DNA of 40,279 nucleotides, taken from NCBI GenBank assembly GCA_017881905.1, contig JADGQI010000073.1, positions 1-40,279 of the forward strand. The letters run 5' to 3'. This document shows, piece after piece, positions 7,957-15,963 of the stretch. The position numbers and the translations under genes were made by a program. The notes under the pieces were generated by a model. That model was given only the letters and a program-made list of their open reading frames with translations. It was not told the DNA's origin and ran no database searches. Source of the DNA: Chloroflexota bacterium (GTDB lineage: Bacteria; Chloroflexota; Limnocylindria; Limnocylindrales; CSP1-4). How positions within the stretch are numbered: position 1 is the stretch's first letter; each line of letters opens with the position of its first letter.

Positions 7957-7966
7957 CAGAGTCTCA
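7952..7966. promoter_or_regulatory. Candidate Fur/Zur box
   Basis: The sequence TGATACA-G-AGTCTCA is a 7-1-7 inverted repeat with five of seven positions paired (half-sites TGATACA and TGAGACT). This matches the general layout of Fur-family operators (TGATAAT-N-ATTATCA). It lies over the -10 box and 8-22 nt before the start of the Fur-family gene, a position where a bound repressor would block RNA polymerase. Metal specificity cannot be read from the site. Confidence 0.55.
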
Positions 7967-8029
7967 TGTAGGCGCGCAACCGGGCGCACGACGACCGATG
8001 GGCCGAACGGCCCGCGCGGTGCGGTCCGG

Positions 8030-9034
8030 ATGGCACACGGGCTCGGGCGGGCTTCTGCGCTAGGCTACAGACCCGCCCAACGACTCGGGAGTACGACCAC
8101 GTCCGCCAAGAAGCCGGGCCGCAACCAGCCGCCCGTTCCGACTACCCGCCGCCAACGCCGCGAAGCGCTCCGAGCCGAGCAGGCGCGATCGGGGCCGAAG
8201 CACGGAGCGGCCAGCCAGCCGGCCTGGCGCTCGCCGACCGCTCTGGTCACGATGGGGGCGGTCGTCGTGGCCCTCGCGGCCATCCTGGTGCTCAACCTCC
8301 CGCGCGGAGCGAGCGGGGATACCGGCTCGGCCAGCTCGAGCCCGGCGGCCAGCGCCGGCGCGAGCGCGGGCGCCGGTGCCAGCGCGGGCGCCGGGGCGAG
8401 CGCGGGTTCGGCCGCTCCGCTGCCGTCGATCACGGTCCCCACCCCGATCGCCGCCGGCATCCCACGCGACGGGCGGACGCTCGGGTCGTCGACGGCCCCG
8501 GTCTCGCTTGAGACCTGGGAGGATTTCCAGTGCCCGTCCTGCGGCAATTTCAGCCGCACCGTCGCGCCGGTGATCATCGAGCGCTATGTCGCGACCGGCA
8601 AGGTGAAGATGACCTACAACGACTTCGCATTCATCGGCCAGGAATCCTTGGATGCCGCCTCGGCGGCGCGCTGCGCCGGGCAGCAAGGCAAGTTCTGGGA
8701 CTACCAGACGCTGGTCTTCGCCAACCAGAACGGGGAGAACCAGGGGTGGTTCACCCGGGACCGGCTCGAGGCGTTCGCAGCGGCTGCGGGTCTCGACACG
8801 GCGGCCTGGTCTGCGTGCTACGACGGCGACAGCCAGCGTCAAGCGGTCACCGATGAGACCACGACCGCTCAGAAGTTGGGCGTCCAGTCCACGCCGAGCC
8901 TGGCCATCAACGGCCACATGGTGTCGCTCGACAACTTCACCTCGTGGAACGATCTGCTGACCCTCCTCGACAAGACGGTCGCCGCGAGCGGGCCGTCCGG
9001 ATCGCCCGCGAGCTCGTCCTCGACCGCGCCGTGA
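8030..9034 (+). CDS. Membrane-anchored DsbA-like thioredoxin-fold protein
   Basis: The product has a basic cytoplasmic N-terminus, one membrane helix (residues 71-90 from ATG 8030), a 40-residue Ala/Gly/Ser linker made by an 18-bp tandem repeat, and an extracytoplasmic DsbA/DSBA-like thioredoxin domain. The active site is CPSC (Cys168, Cys171 in this numbering), with the cis-Pro loop in QSTPSL. It should oxidise or isomerise disulfides in exported proteins, with the downstream VKOR (GTGA overlap) reoxidising it. The start is uncertain. ATG 8030 is the only canonical codon before the membrane helix, but a TAGGCT promoter-like box (8061-8066) and a GGGAG ribosome-like site (8087-8091) lie downstream of it. 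They point to an ACG at 8099 as a possible non-canonical start, which would shorten the protein by 23 residues. Confidence 0.85.
   Translation: MAHGLGRASALGYRPAQRLGSTTTSAKKPGRNQPPVPTTRRQRREALRAEQARSGPKHGAASQPAWRSPTALVTMGAVVVALAAILVLNLPRGASGDTGSASSSPAASAGASAGAGASAGAGASAGSAAPLPSITVPTPIAAGIPRDGRTLGSSTAPVSLETWEDFQCPSCGNFSRTVAPVIIERYVATGKVKMTYNDFAFIGQESLDAASAARCAGQQGKFWDYQTLVFANQNGENQGWFTRDRLEAFAAAAGLDTAAWSACYDGDSQRQAVTDETTTAQKLGVQSTPSLAINGHMVSLDNFTSWNDLLTLLDKTVAASGPSGSPASSSSTAP
8061..8066 (+). promoter_or_regulatory. TAGGCT promoter-like box inside the annotated dsbA-like N-terminus
   Basis: TAGGCT matches the TAnnnT -10 type used by other genes here. It would start transcription near 8073, after the ATG at 8030, and is followed by a GGGAG ribosome-like site at 8087-8091, seven bases before an ACG codon. 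Confidence 0.35.
8360..8406 (+). repeat. 18-bp tandem repeat coding an Ala/Gly/Ser linker
   Basis: About 2.6 copies of an 18-bp unit (GCGAGCGCGGGCGCCGGT and close variants) encode repeated ASAGAG in the linker between the membrane helix and the thioredoxin domain. Slippage here would change linker length without shifting the frame. Confidence 0.8.
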
Positions 9035-9459
9035 CCGCCAGGCGAACCGGTCTGGCGATCGCCGCGATCGCGGGGGTCGGCCTGCTCGTCGCCCTGTACC
9101 TGACCGCCACGAAGCTGTCAGGCGGGCTGCCGGTGTGCGGACCGGTCCATGGCTGCGAGGACGTCGCCAGGAGCGAGTACAGCTCCGTGTTCGGAGTCCC
9201 GGTGGCGGTCCTCGGTGCACTGTTCTCGGCGGTCACTGCGCTCCTCGGCCTGGCCTGGGCCTTCCGAGCGGATCACCGGGCCCTGCTCGGGGCATACGGC
9301 CTCGGCCTGGTCGGCATCGTGTTCGTGGCCTACCTCACCTACCTCGAGCTGTTCGTGATCCACGCGGTCTGCGTCTGGTGCGTCACGTACGGCGTGACCG
9401 TGATCGCGGGCTGGCTCGTGGCGCTTCTCGCCCTCCGATCGGATCGATCGACGACCTGA
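9031..9459 (+). CDS. Vitamin K epoxide reductase (VKOR) family protein
   Basis: The 142-residue membrane protein has four or five hydrophobic helices and the VKOR cysteines: Cys36 and Cys42 in the loop (VCGPVHGCEDV), a following Ser in the SEYSSVFGVP segment, and the quinone-side pair Cys114/Cys117 in CVWC. Bacterial VKOR takes electrons from a DsbA-like partner and passes them to quinone, and so replaces DsbB. The GTG start overlaps the stop of the DsbA-like gene (GTGA), and the two form a complete disulfide-forming pair. No thioredoxin domain is fused, consistent with the separate partner upstream. It ends 5 nt from the convergent Rrf2 gene. Confidence 0.92.
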   Translation: MTARRTGLAIAAIAGVGLLVALYLTATKLSGGLPVCGPVHGCEDVARSEYSSVFGVPVAVLGALFSAVTALLGLAWAFRADHRALLGAYGLGLVGIVFVAYLTYLELFVIHAVCVWCVTYGVTVIAGWLVALLALRSDRSTT

Positions 9460-9464
9460 CGAAG

Positions 9465-9899
9465 CTACGCGCGGCCGACGCCGGGCGGCAGGCCGCGGCC
9501 CGCGATCGTCGCCAAGTCCGCCCGGGCCAGCGTCTCCCTGAGCCCCGTCTGCGCGGTCCAGAAGACGGCGTGCACCGCGCATTCCCCGCTCGGGTCGCAT
9601 GGCCCGCCGCGAAGGACACAAGACACCCTCCGGCTATCACCCTCGACGGCATCGATGATCTCGAGGAGGTCGATCTCGGCCGCGGTCCGGGCAAGTCGGT
9701 AGCCGCCGTTCCGGCCCCCTTCGGCGCGGACGAGCCCGGCCCGTCCGAGGTCGGTCATGACCTGCGGCAGGAACCGGGCCGGGATGTCCATCGCTGCGGC
9801 GATCCGGCGGACGCTGAGCGGTCCGTCGTCGCCCGAGCGGGCGAGGGCCAGCATCGCCCGGATGGCGTAATCGGCCCGCTTGGTCAGTTCCGCTCGCAA
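9465..9899 (-). CDS. Rrf2-family regulator, NsrR-like
   Basis: The 144-residue protein has the Rrf2 winged helix (LTKRADYAIRAMLALA at the start, then the GGRNGGYRLAR wing) and three C-terminal cysteines, Cys94, Cys101 and Cys107. This CX6CX5C arrangement is that of Fe-S cluster Rrf2 members such as NsrR, IscR and RirA. It lies 9 nt downstream of the copper nitrite reductase gene on the same strand. NsrR proteins sense nitric oxide and control nitrite/NO metabolism genes, so an NO-responsive repressor of nirK is the best guess. An iron or redox sensor remains possible. The start is fixed by the short gap and the usual N-terminal MxLTKRADYA-like sequence. Confidence 0.85.
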   Translation of the reverse strand: MRAELTKRADYAIRAMLALARSGDDGPLSVRRIAAAMDIPARFLPQVMTDLGRAGLVRAEGGRNGGYRLARTAAEIDLLEIIDAVEGDSRRVSCVLRGGPCDPSGECAVHAVFWTAQTGLRETLARADLATIAGRGLPPGVGRA

Positions 9900-9908
9900 G
9901 GCTCGCCC

Positions 9909-11342
9909 TCAGTTCTTCGGGTCGCCGTCCCCGGCCTGGAGCAGGCCGAGGGCGCCGCGTCCGACGAAGTTGAAGGCGTGGGTGACGATCGGGTAGAGGC
10001 CGTCCTCCGGTGTCACGAGCTCGATGATCGCGCCCTGGGCCGGCGACAGGTCGACGGCCTGCGAACCGAAGTGGCCCGGGTTGTTCGGGGTCAGCTGGAT
10101 CCCTTCCTTGATGACCGTGTTGAAGATCGTCCCGACGATGTGGAACGAGCTGTCGATGTTCGGGCCGGCGTCGAGGACGAACAGCCGGACGGTCCCCTTG
10201 GTCGGCACCTTGAGCGGATTGTCCTTGTACTGGTTGGCGACCCCATTGAACACCACGTAGTCCGGGGCCGGGTTACCGGTCGATGCCTTGGCCAGGTCGA
10301 CGGGCTGACCCTGCGGGCCGAGATACCACTCGCTCTGGACGAGCGCGAACTCACGATCGACCGTCTTGAACCCGCCCTTCGGCTCGACGATGACCATCCC
10401 GTACATCCCGTTGGCGATGTGATGGAGGGCGGGCGCGGTCCCGCAGTGGTACATCCAGACGCCGGCGTAGTCGGCGTGCCACTCGTAGAGCTTCTCCTCG
10501 CCCGGTTTGATCGACGTCATCTCGTCGTTCCAGGCGACCTGGCTGGCGTGGAAGTCCACGCTGTGGGAGAGCGTGTTCGTGATCGGGTTCTTGAGGTGGA
10601 CCCGGACCGTGTCGCCGAGGTGTACCCGGATGACCGGCCCCGGAACCGTCCCATCGAACGTCCAGACGGCCTGGACGAAGCCGTCGGCGACGGTCATCTC
10701 CTTCTCCTGGACCACGAGATCGATGTCGTGGACCGTCCCGTCGAGGACCTTCGGCGCCGTTGCGTCATAGAGCGTGTACTTCGGGGCGTTCGGGTCGGCC
10801 GCGACGTTGGTCGCCGGCGCCGGTCCGCCATGGTCATCGGCGGAGCCTGTCGCGGCCTGGCCGGCGACGGTCACGGCGCCCTTCATCCCGGCGTCCGCAT
10901 GCCCTGGGATCGAGCAGATGAACGTGATCCCGGCGGTCGGGACGTTGACGTTGCCGGAGGCGGTGGCTCCTGGCTCGGCCGCGATCTTGGTCCCATCGGC
11001 GAACGTGAGATCGTGAGCGATGGAGCCCGTGTTCTTGAAGGTCACCGCGTAGGTCCCGGCCGCATCGATGGTGAGCGCGCTGGGCTTGAACCCGAGATCG
11101 AACGCCTCGATCGCGAGGGTGCCGGTGCCGTGGGCCGCGTGGTCGCTCGAGCCCGGGACGGCGCTCGCCACCGCCACCCCAGCCGGGGTCGAGCCCGCCG
11201 GCGCGACGCTGGCCGCTGGAGCCGCTCCGGCGGCGGCATAGGTCCAGGTGGGACGCGTCTGCGCCGAACAGCCCATCAGGGCGAACGCGACCAGGAGGAC
11301 GAGCACGGCCTGGGCGACGTGCTGGCCGGATCGACGGTTCAT
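9909..11342 (-). CDS. nirK: Copper nitrite reductase lipoprotein with extra N-terminal cupredoxin
   Basis: The 477-residue product is a lipoprotein (ALMGC, Cys25) that reduces nitrite to NO outside the membrane. Domain 1 (about 75-160) is a plastocyanin-like cupredoxin with type 1 copper ligands His110, Cys143, His148, Met153. Domains 2 and 3 form NirK. In domain 2, type 1 copper ligands are His260, Cys300, His308 and Met313; type 2 ligands His265, His299 and, from domain 3, His455; catalytic Asp263 and His401 (SFHIVG) are present. All key residues of AcNiR can be matched, although the Cys-His loop is one residue shorter. The N-terminal cupredoxin probably acts as built-in electron donor. AGGAG precedes the ATG, and an Rrf2 regulator follows in the same operon. 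Confidence 0.9.
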   Translation of the reverse strand: MNRRSGQHVAQAVLVLLVAFALMGCSAQTRPTWTYAAAGAAPAASVAPAGSTPAGVAVASAVPGSSDHAAHGTGTLAIEAFDLGFKPSALTIDAAGTYAVTFKNTGSIAHDLTFADGTKIAAEPGATASGNVNVPTAGITFICSIPGHADAGMKGAVTVAGQAATGSADDHGGPAPATNVAADPNAPKYTLYDATAPKVLDGTVHDIDLVVQEKEMTVADGFVQAVWTFDGTVPGPVIRVHLGDTVRVHLKNPITNTLSHSVDFHASQVAWNDEMTSIKPGEEKLYEWHADYAGVWMYHCGTAPALHHIANGMYGMVIVEPKGGFKTVDREFALVQSEWYLGPQGQPVDLAKASTGNPAPDYVVFNGVANQYKDNPLKVPTKGTVRLFVLDAGPNIDSSFHIVGTIFNTVIKEGIQLTPNNPGHFGSQAVDLSPAQGAIIELVTPEDGLYPIVTHAFNFVGRGALGLLQAGDGDPKN

Positions 11343-11351
11343 CGTGCTCTC

Positions 11352-11371
11352 CTAAATACGTAGTGACTTAG
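11352..11371. promoter_or_regulatory. Candidate operator upstream of nirK
   Basis: An AT-rich imperfect palindrome, CTAAATACGT-AGTGACTTAG, sits just upstream of the nirK ribosome site. The outer CTAA/TTAG arms are perfect and six of ten positions pair overall. It contrasts with the GC-rich surroundings and is a reasonable target for the NsrR-like regulator encoded in the same operon. It could instead simply be promoter sequence. Confidence 0.35.
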
Positions 11372-11492
11372 TGTGAGATTAGCGAGGAGCGATCCGTCGC
11401 GACCGTGCCATTCGGCCCGTTCTTCGAGCGCCCGGAACGGGTACCCCTGTCGACGGGACCATCGTCCGGTCGCCTCAGGGCGATCAGGCGCC

Positions 11493-11498
11493 TACAGT
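11493..11498 (+). promoter_or_regulatory. -10 box TACAGT, leaderless start
   Basis: TACAGT ends six bases before the ATG at 11505, and no ribosome-binding site is present, so the message is probably leaderless. Confidence 0.6.
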
Positions 11499-11504
11499 CG
11501 GACG

Positions 11505-12326
11505 ATGGCGATCAACGTCCTTCGGGGACTTCGCAATCGTGCGAGCGGGGCGTCGGCCGCACCCGCGCAACCGACCGATCAGGGCGATTCGTTCGACGAC
11601 TGGGACCACCCGGGCGAGGACGCGGCCCGCGGCCCCCAGGTGGCCTGTCCGACCTGCGGACGACAGCTGGGCTTGCTCCAGATCGAGTGCCCGGGGTGCG
11701 GGCTGCACGTGCTGGCGGGTGTCCCACTCAAGCGCGGAGCACTGCTCGTGGTCGCCGGTTGTGCCGGCGGCCTGATCATCGGGGCGGTCCTGGCGGTCGG
11801 CCTGGCACTCCTGCCGGGGTCGTCCTCGGCGGCCGCATCCGTGCCGGCGGCCAGTGCCTCCGCAGCGGCCAGCATCGATCCGTCGGTCGACCCCGCGCTC
11901 ATCAGCGGGCCGGTCCCGCCGACCGCGGCTGCGGCACTCCGCCTGACCGCCACGGTCGAGGACCGCATGTCGGTCTCCGCGGCGACCCTGCGCCGGCAGC
12001 TCAAGACTGGGTTCAGCGTCGGCGCCGCGGCCACCGCGATCCGCCAGGTCGCGGCCGACGCAGCCTGGGGCAGCGACCTGGTCGACCGGCTCGACGGCTG
12101 GTCGGCGGCGGCGCCGCTCCGCGCGCAGCTGGGCGATACCTACGCCGCGCTTCGTGCGGCGGCCCGGGACGCGCTCGGCGTCTCGATGACGGACGCGGCC
12201 AAATACAAGCTGTCGGCCAAGAAGATGGTCAAGCTGCTCGGCTCGGCCGACGACCTGCGGAAGGCGATCGACGCCCTCGGCACCGCCAACCGGATCTCGA
12301 TCCCACCGGCACCCTCGGCCCCCTAG
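11505..12326 (+). CDS. Zinc-ribbon, single-span membrane protein of unknown function
   Basis: The 273-residue protein starts at the ATG preceded by TACAGT at -10 spacing; the frame is open back to 11373 but without support. A double CxxC zinc ribbon (Cys48, Cys51, Cys62, Cys65; CPTCGRQLG and CPGCG) precedes one membrane helix at about 78-103. An Ala/Ser-rich linker follows, then a helical extracytoplasmic domain of about 130 residues with repeated Ala/Leu helices and a Lys-rich patch (YKLSAKKMVKLLG). I do not recognise the C-terminal domain. The cytoplasmic ribbon plus external helical domain suggests a sensor or scaffold. It stands alone, convergent with the CrtC-like gene. Confidence 0.75.
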   Translation: MAINVLRGLRNRASGASAAPAQPTDQGDSFDDWDHPGEDAARGPQVACPTCGRQLGLLQIECPGCGLHVLAGVPLKRGALLVVAGCAGGLIIGAVLAVGLALLPGSSSAAASVPAASASAAASIDPSVDPALISGPVPPTAAAALRLTATVEDRMSVSAATLRRQLKTGFSVGAAATAIRQVAADAAWGSDLVDRLDGWSAAAPLRAQLGDTYAALRAAARDALGVSMTDAAKYKLSAKKMVKLLGSADDLRKAIDALGTANRISIPPAPSAP

Positions 12327-12395
12327 GCGGGTCGATCCCCCGAGCGCGGTCCCGACCGGCTCGATCGCGATCCGCCTCGACCGGCGCGTCTCGGC

Positions 12396-13625
12396 CTACG
12401 GGCCGTAACCGGTCAGCTCGACGTAGGCCTCGCCCCCGAGCGTCGCGCCGCCCCGGGTCGCGCGCACGTGTTGTGAGCCCTCCCAGTAGACGACCCCGGT
12501 CGTCGCCCGCGTGTCGAGCTCCTGGTCGGGCAGCGTCGGGGTCAGCTCGATCCGGAGATCCTCGCCCGGCAGCTCGACGACCCAACCGGAGGGATAGTCG
12601 GCGCCGGTCCGCGGCGACCGCCACCGTCCGGAGGGCGTGACCGTGAAGGCGGACGCGTCGAGGTTGCGTGAGCGGCCCTGGGCGTCGACGATCGTGCCGT
12701 AGACGAGGGGGTACGTGCCGTCGGCGGCGCGGACGAGCGACAGGGTCAGGTCGGTCCCGTCGTCCAGCTCGACCGCGAACCAGTCCCAGCCCCCGCCTCC
12801 GACCGAGATGAAGTCGCCCCACTGGTGGTCGAACCAGGCCGTGCCGTCGACGTGGAACGTCCGGCCATCCAGGGTCAGACTGCCGCCGGCCGTCATCGCC
12901 GTCCGCGAGTAGTAATACGAGCCGCCCGCCGGCCCGAAGTCGATCCAGCCGTCCCCGTGGTGGAGGGTCGCTGGCTTCGTCGCCGCGAGGGTCAGATCCA
13001 GGCCCATCCCGCCTGGCGACCCGGCCGCAGCCGCTTCCCCGGCGGTCGCCGGGGCGGACAGCCGATCGTGACCTCCGGCGCCCTGCATCCGCCAGGGCAG
13101 GCCCGGGTCGGTCCCGGATGCGATCGAGGATGGGACCGGGCTTACGCCGGCGCCGCCGATCGTGGTCGCCGGTGCGCCGGCACCGGCCCGGATCGCCAGG
13201 TCGAACCCGGGCGGCGGATCGCCACCCGCCGCTGCGACCATGGCGTTCCGGTCCACCTGCGGGCCGATCTCGCTGCGCTGGGCGTAGTGGAAGGCGTCGC
13301 GGCCCTCGTCGGTGATCGCCAGGTGCGCTGCCCAGCTGACCGGCAGCCCGCCACGCTCGGCCCGGAAGATCACGTACTCGAAGCCGTAGCGTCCGCCGGC
13401 GTCGTCGATGAGGTGCCCGGTGTAGTACCACCACTCGGTCAGCCGGTGGTGGGGGGCGTCGTCGGCGGGCAGCACGATCGGCTGAGGGTCGTCGGCCGGG
13501 GATGGGACCGGCGAGGTGGACGGCGCCGGACCTCGACTCGCGACCGGCCGAGCGAGGACCGGGCCTGAGCAGCCGGCCGCGACCCACCCGACCAAGATGA
13601 GCAGGACCAGGACACGGCGTCTCAT
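12396..13625 (-). CDS. CrtC/AttH-like secreted lipoprotein (COG5621-type)
   Basis: The 409-residue protein has a lipobox (VAAGC near residue 19) after a short basic N-terminus. The mature part carries the landmarks of the lipocalin-like CrtC/AttH family: EWWYYTGHL, FEYVIFRAERGG, GTAWFDHQWGD and the terminal YVELTGYG. Members are often annotated as predicted secreted hydrolases, and relatives are hydroxyneurosporene or kievitone hydratases; the true substrate here is unknown. The ATG at 13625 overlaps the TGA of the MMPL transporter gene (ATGA), so the two are coupled. A longer frame beginning at 13703 lies within the transporter and is rejected. Pairing with a lipid-type exporter suggests a hydrophobic substrate handled at the membrane surface. 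Confidence 0.8.
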   Translation of the reverse strand: MRRRVLVLLILVGWVAAGCSGPVLARPVASRGPAPSTSPVPSPADDPQPIVLPADDAPHHRLTEWWYYTGHLIDDAGGRYGFEYVIFRAERGGLPVSWAAHLAITDEGRDAFHYAQRSEIGPQVDRNAMVAAAGGDPPPGFDLAIRAGAGAPATTIGGAGVSPVPSSIASGTDPGLPWRMQGAGGHDRLSAPATAGEAAAAGSPGGMGLDLTLAATKPATLHHGDGWIDFGPAGGSYYYSRTAMTAGGSLTLDGRTFHVDGTAWFDHQWGDFISVGGGGWDWFAVELDDGTDLTLSLVRAADGTYPLVYGTIVDAQGRSRNLDASAFTVTPSGRWRSPRTGADYPSGWVVELPGEDLRIELTPTLPDQELDTRATTGVVYWEGSQHVRATRGGATLGGEAYVELTGYGP

Positions 13626-15889
13626 CGGATCGCCGCCTCGGCTTCGGCTTCCGTGGCCGGCAATCGACCGGCGATCCAGCGCTCCAGGCGAGCCGGCATC
13701 CACCAGTTCCAGTCCCCGAGGAGGCGCATCGTGGCCGGGACCAGGAGCGCTCGAACGACGGTGGCGTCGAGCGCCACGGAGATCGCGACGCCGAGGCCGA
13801 TCGCCTTGATCAGGACGATGTCGGCGAACGCGAACGATCCCGCCACGACGACGACGATGAGCGCCGCCGAGGTCACGATCCGTCCGCTCCGCTCGAGCCC
13901 GCGGGCCACGGCCTCCGTGTTGTCCCCGGTCCGGTCCCAGACCTCCTTCATCCGCGACAGGAGGAAGACCTCGTAGTCCATGGACAGGCCGAACAGGACG
14001 CAGAACAAGATCACGGGCTGGGTCGTCTCGACGTAGCCGAGCGGGCTGAACCCGAGAAGCGCCGACAGGTTGCCGTCCTGGAAGATCCAGACCAGGGCCC
14101 CGAACGCCGCGACGATCGACAAGGTGTTCATCACCAGCGCCTTGGCCGGCAGGACGACCGAGCGCAGGAGCATGAACAGGACCAGGTAGGTCGACACGAA
14201 GATGAACAAGGCGATCCGGGGGAACCCGGCGCCGACCCCGTCGACGACGTCGACGACATCGGCGGCACCGCCGCCGACCAGGACCGTCGTCCCCGCCGGC
14301 GGAGCCAACGGCCCGTCGGCGGCCCGAAGCGCTCCGACGAGCGCCCGTGCCTCATCGGCGTTCGGGCCGTACGGCGTCGTCAGGGTGAAGGCCGTGAGGT
14401 CGCCCCGGGTGGTCGCCTGGAGCGCCGTCGCCGTATACCGGTCGGGCGGTCCGCCCGGCGCGCCGTACAGGAGGAGGTACTGGTCCTTGGTCAGACGCGG
14501 ATCCACGTCGACGTACCCATCGACCCGGTCGATCCGGGGATCCGCCGCGAGCCGCCGCGAGTAGTCGTACAGGGCGCTGACGTTGGCGGCAGAGGTCGCC
14601 GACCCGTTCGTCCGGATGGCGAGATACAACGGCGCGAATCGTCCCGCGCCGAACTGCTCGTCGAGGATGTCGAACGCGGCTCGCGACGGGACCTCCGGCG
14701 GCAGGATCGTGGCGTCCGGGGCGTTGAACCGGACGTGCAGGAACGGGGCGCCGAGGAGCAGCAGGAACGCGAGGGTCGGCACGAACACCGCGACCGGATG
14801 GGCCATCACCCGCCGGGCGAGTCGTGCCCACGGGCCGTCCACGCTGTCCGCCTCACCGACCCGCCGGACCCGGACTGAGTCGACCCGCTCGCCGAGGACG
14901 CCGAAGATCGCCGGGAGCAGGGTCAGCGCCGACGCCACGGCCAGCCCGACGACGATCGCTCCGGCGATCCCGACCGATCGCAGGATCGGGAAGTCGAACA
15001 GGATCAGGCCGGACAGACCCAGCAGCACGGTGAGCCCGGAGAAGAACACCGCTCGTCCGGCCGTCGCGACGGTGATCCGGACGGCGGTCTCGACCGAGCC
15101 GCGCCGACGCAGCTCTTCGCGGAACCGACTGGTCATCAGCAATGAGTAGTCGACCCCGAGCCCGAGACCGAGGAGGGTGGCCAGGTTGAGCACGAAGATG
15201 CTCATCTGGGTGACGCTCGCGACCAGCCAGATTATCGCCAGCGAGACGACGACGGCACCGCCACCGACCGCCAGCGGCAGTCCCGCCGCGACGACGGAGC
15301 CGAACACGACCAGCAGGGCAAGGGCGGCCAGCGGGAGCGACACGACCTCGCTCCGGCGGAGGTCCGACTCGGACACGGACTGGATGTCGCCGTAGAACGC
15401 CGGTCCGCCGGCGACGGCCACCTTGACCGGCCCCGGCGCGAGCGCGGCGAGTCGGTCGCGCACACCAGGCAGCGCGTCCGGAGAGACGTCGGGCGCCAGG
15501 TCGAGGAGCACGACATCGTAGGCCGTGCTGCGGTCCGCCGAGACCTGCGCGGGAGCCATGGCGTGGGACAGGATGCCCGTCACATGCGGTGCGCCGGCGA
15601 CCGATGCCGCGGCCGCCGCGGCCGCCGTCTCGAACGCGTCGGTCCCGACCGACCCGGGGCTACCTGAGTAGACCAGCACCAGGGCGGACGGCGGCAGGCC
15701 GAGCTCGTTCTCGAGGAGCGAACGGGCCCGGGCCGACTCGAGGGTATCGAGGGTGAACCCGCCCGCGCGCAATGCCGAGGCGGCGCGCGGAGCCAGCGGC
15801 AGCGCCAGCAGCAGGAGGATCGCCCACGCCCCGATCACCCAGCGTCGGCGACGATGGACGAGCTCGCCGAGTCGCTCGAAGACGCTCAC
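13622..15889 (-). CDS. MMPL-family (RND-like) membrane transporter
   Basis: The 755-residue protein has the duplicated MMPL layout: one helix, an external loop, five helices, then the same again. The characteristic GLGVDYSLLMTSRF (first half) and FGLSMDYEVFLLSRM (second half) contain the Asp-Tyr pairs that couple proton flow to transport. MMPL proteins export lipids or other hydrophobic compounds in high-GC Gram-positives and others. The GTG start overlaps the stop of a 23-codon upstream ORF (GTGA). A GAAGG motif within that ORF could also serve as ribosome site. The downstream gene is a CrtC/AttH-like lipoprotein in ATGA overlap, so the two likely handle the same hydrophobic compound. Confidence 0.88.
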   Translation of the reverse strand: MSVFERLGELVHRRRRWVIGAWAILLLLALPLAPRAASALRAGGFTLDTLESARARSLLENELGLPPSALVLVYSGSPGSVGTDAFETAAAAAAASVAGAPHVTGILSHAMAPAQVSADRSTAYDVVLLDLAPDVSPDALPGVRDRLAALAPGPVKVAVAGGPAFYGDIQSVSESDLRRSEVVSLPLAALALLVVFGSVVAAGLPLAVGGGAVVVSLAIIWLVASVTQMSIFVLNLATLLGLGLGVDYSLLMTSRFREELRRRGSVETAVRITVATAGRAVFFSGLTVLLGLSGLILFDFPILRSVGIAGAIVVGLAVASALTLLPAIFGVLGERVDSVRVRRVGEADSVDGPWARLARRVMAHPVAVFVPTLAFLLLLGAPFLHVRFNAPDATILPPEVPSRAAFDILDEQFGAGRFAPLYLAIRTNGSATSAANVSALYDYSRRLAADPRIDRVDGYVDVDPRLTKDQYLLLYGAPGGPPDRYTATALQATTRGDLTAFTLTTPYGPNADEARALVGALRAADGPLAPPAGTTVLVGGGAADVVDVVDGVGAGFPRIALFIFVSTYLVLFMLLRSVVLPAKALVMNTLSIVAAFGALVWIFQDGNLSALLGFSPLGYVETTQPVILFCVLFGLSMDYEVFLLSRMKEVWDRTGDNTEAVARGLERSGRIVTSAALIVVVVAGSFAFADIVLIKAIGLGVAISVALDATVVRALLVPATMRLLGDWNWWMPARLERWIAGRLPATEAEAEAAIR

Positions 15890-15957
15890 CCTCGGCCTTC
15901 GACGGCCGCCGCTGCGCGGATGGCGCGCGGCGTTGCAGGGCGGCGCAGGCGGGGCAT
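15886..15957 (-). CDS. Candidate leaderless 23-codon leader ORF
   Basis: A short ORF starts at the ATG at 15957, six bases after a TACGAT box, and ends with a TGA that overlaps the GTG of the MMPL gene (GTGA). The 23-residue peptide (MPRLRRPATPRA and onward) is rich in Arg, Ala and Pro. Both ends match signals used by real genes in this window: leaderless spacing in front and overlap coupling behind. It may exist only to feed ribosomes into the MMPL start, or the peptide may control it. It could be chance, since the sequence is short and GC-rich. Confidence 0.5.
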   Translation of the reverse strand: MPRLRRPATPRAIRAAAAVEGRG

Positions 15958-15963
15958 GCCGGC

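Noticed and set aside
7945-7989. Longer N-terminus of the Fur-family protein from the ATG at 7989
   Set aside because: It would translate through the -10 box and operator; the GTG at 7944 has leaderless spacing.
9135-11363. A 742-codon plus-strand ORF opposite nirK and similar long antisense ORFs (for example 32859-34877, 34890-36734, 36679-38946)
   Set aside because: Their Arg/Asp/Gly-rich translations lack any fold, and they are mirror frames of well-supported genes in GC-rich DNA.
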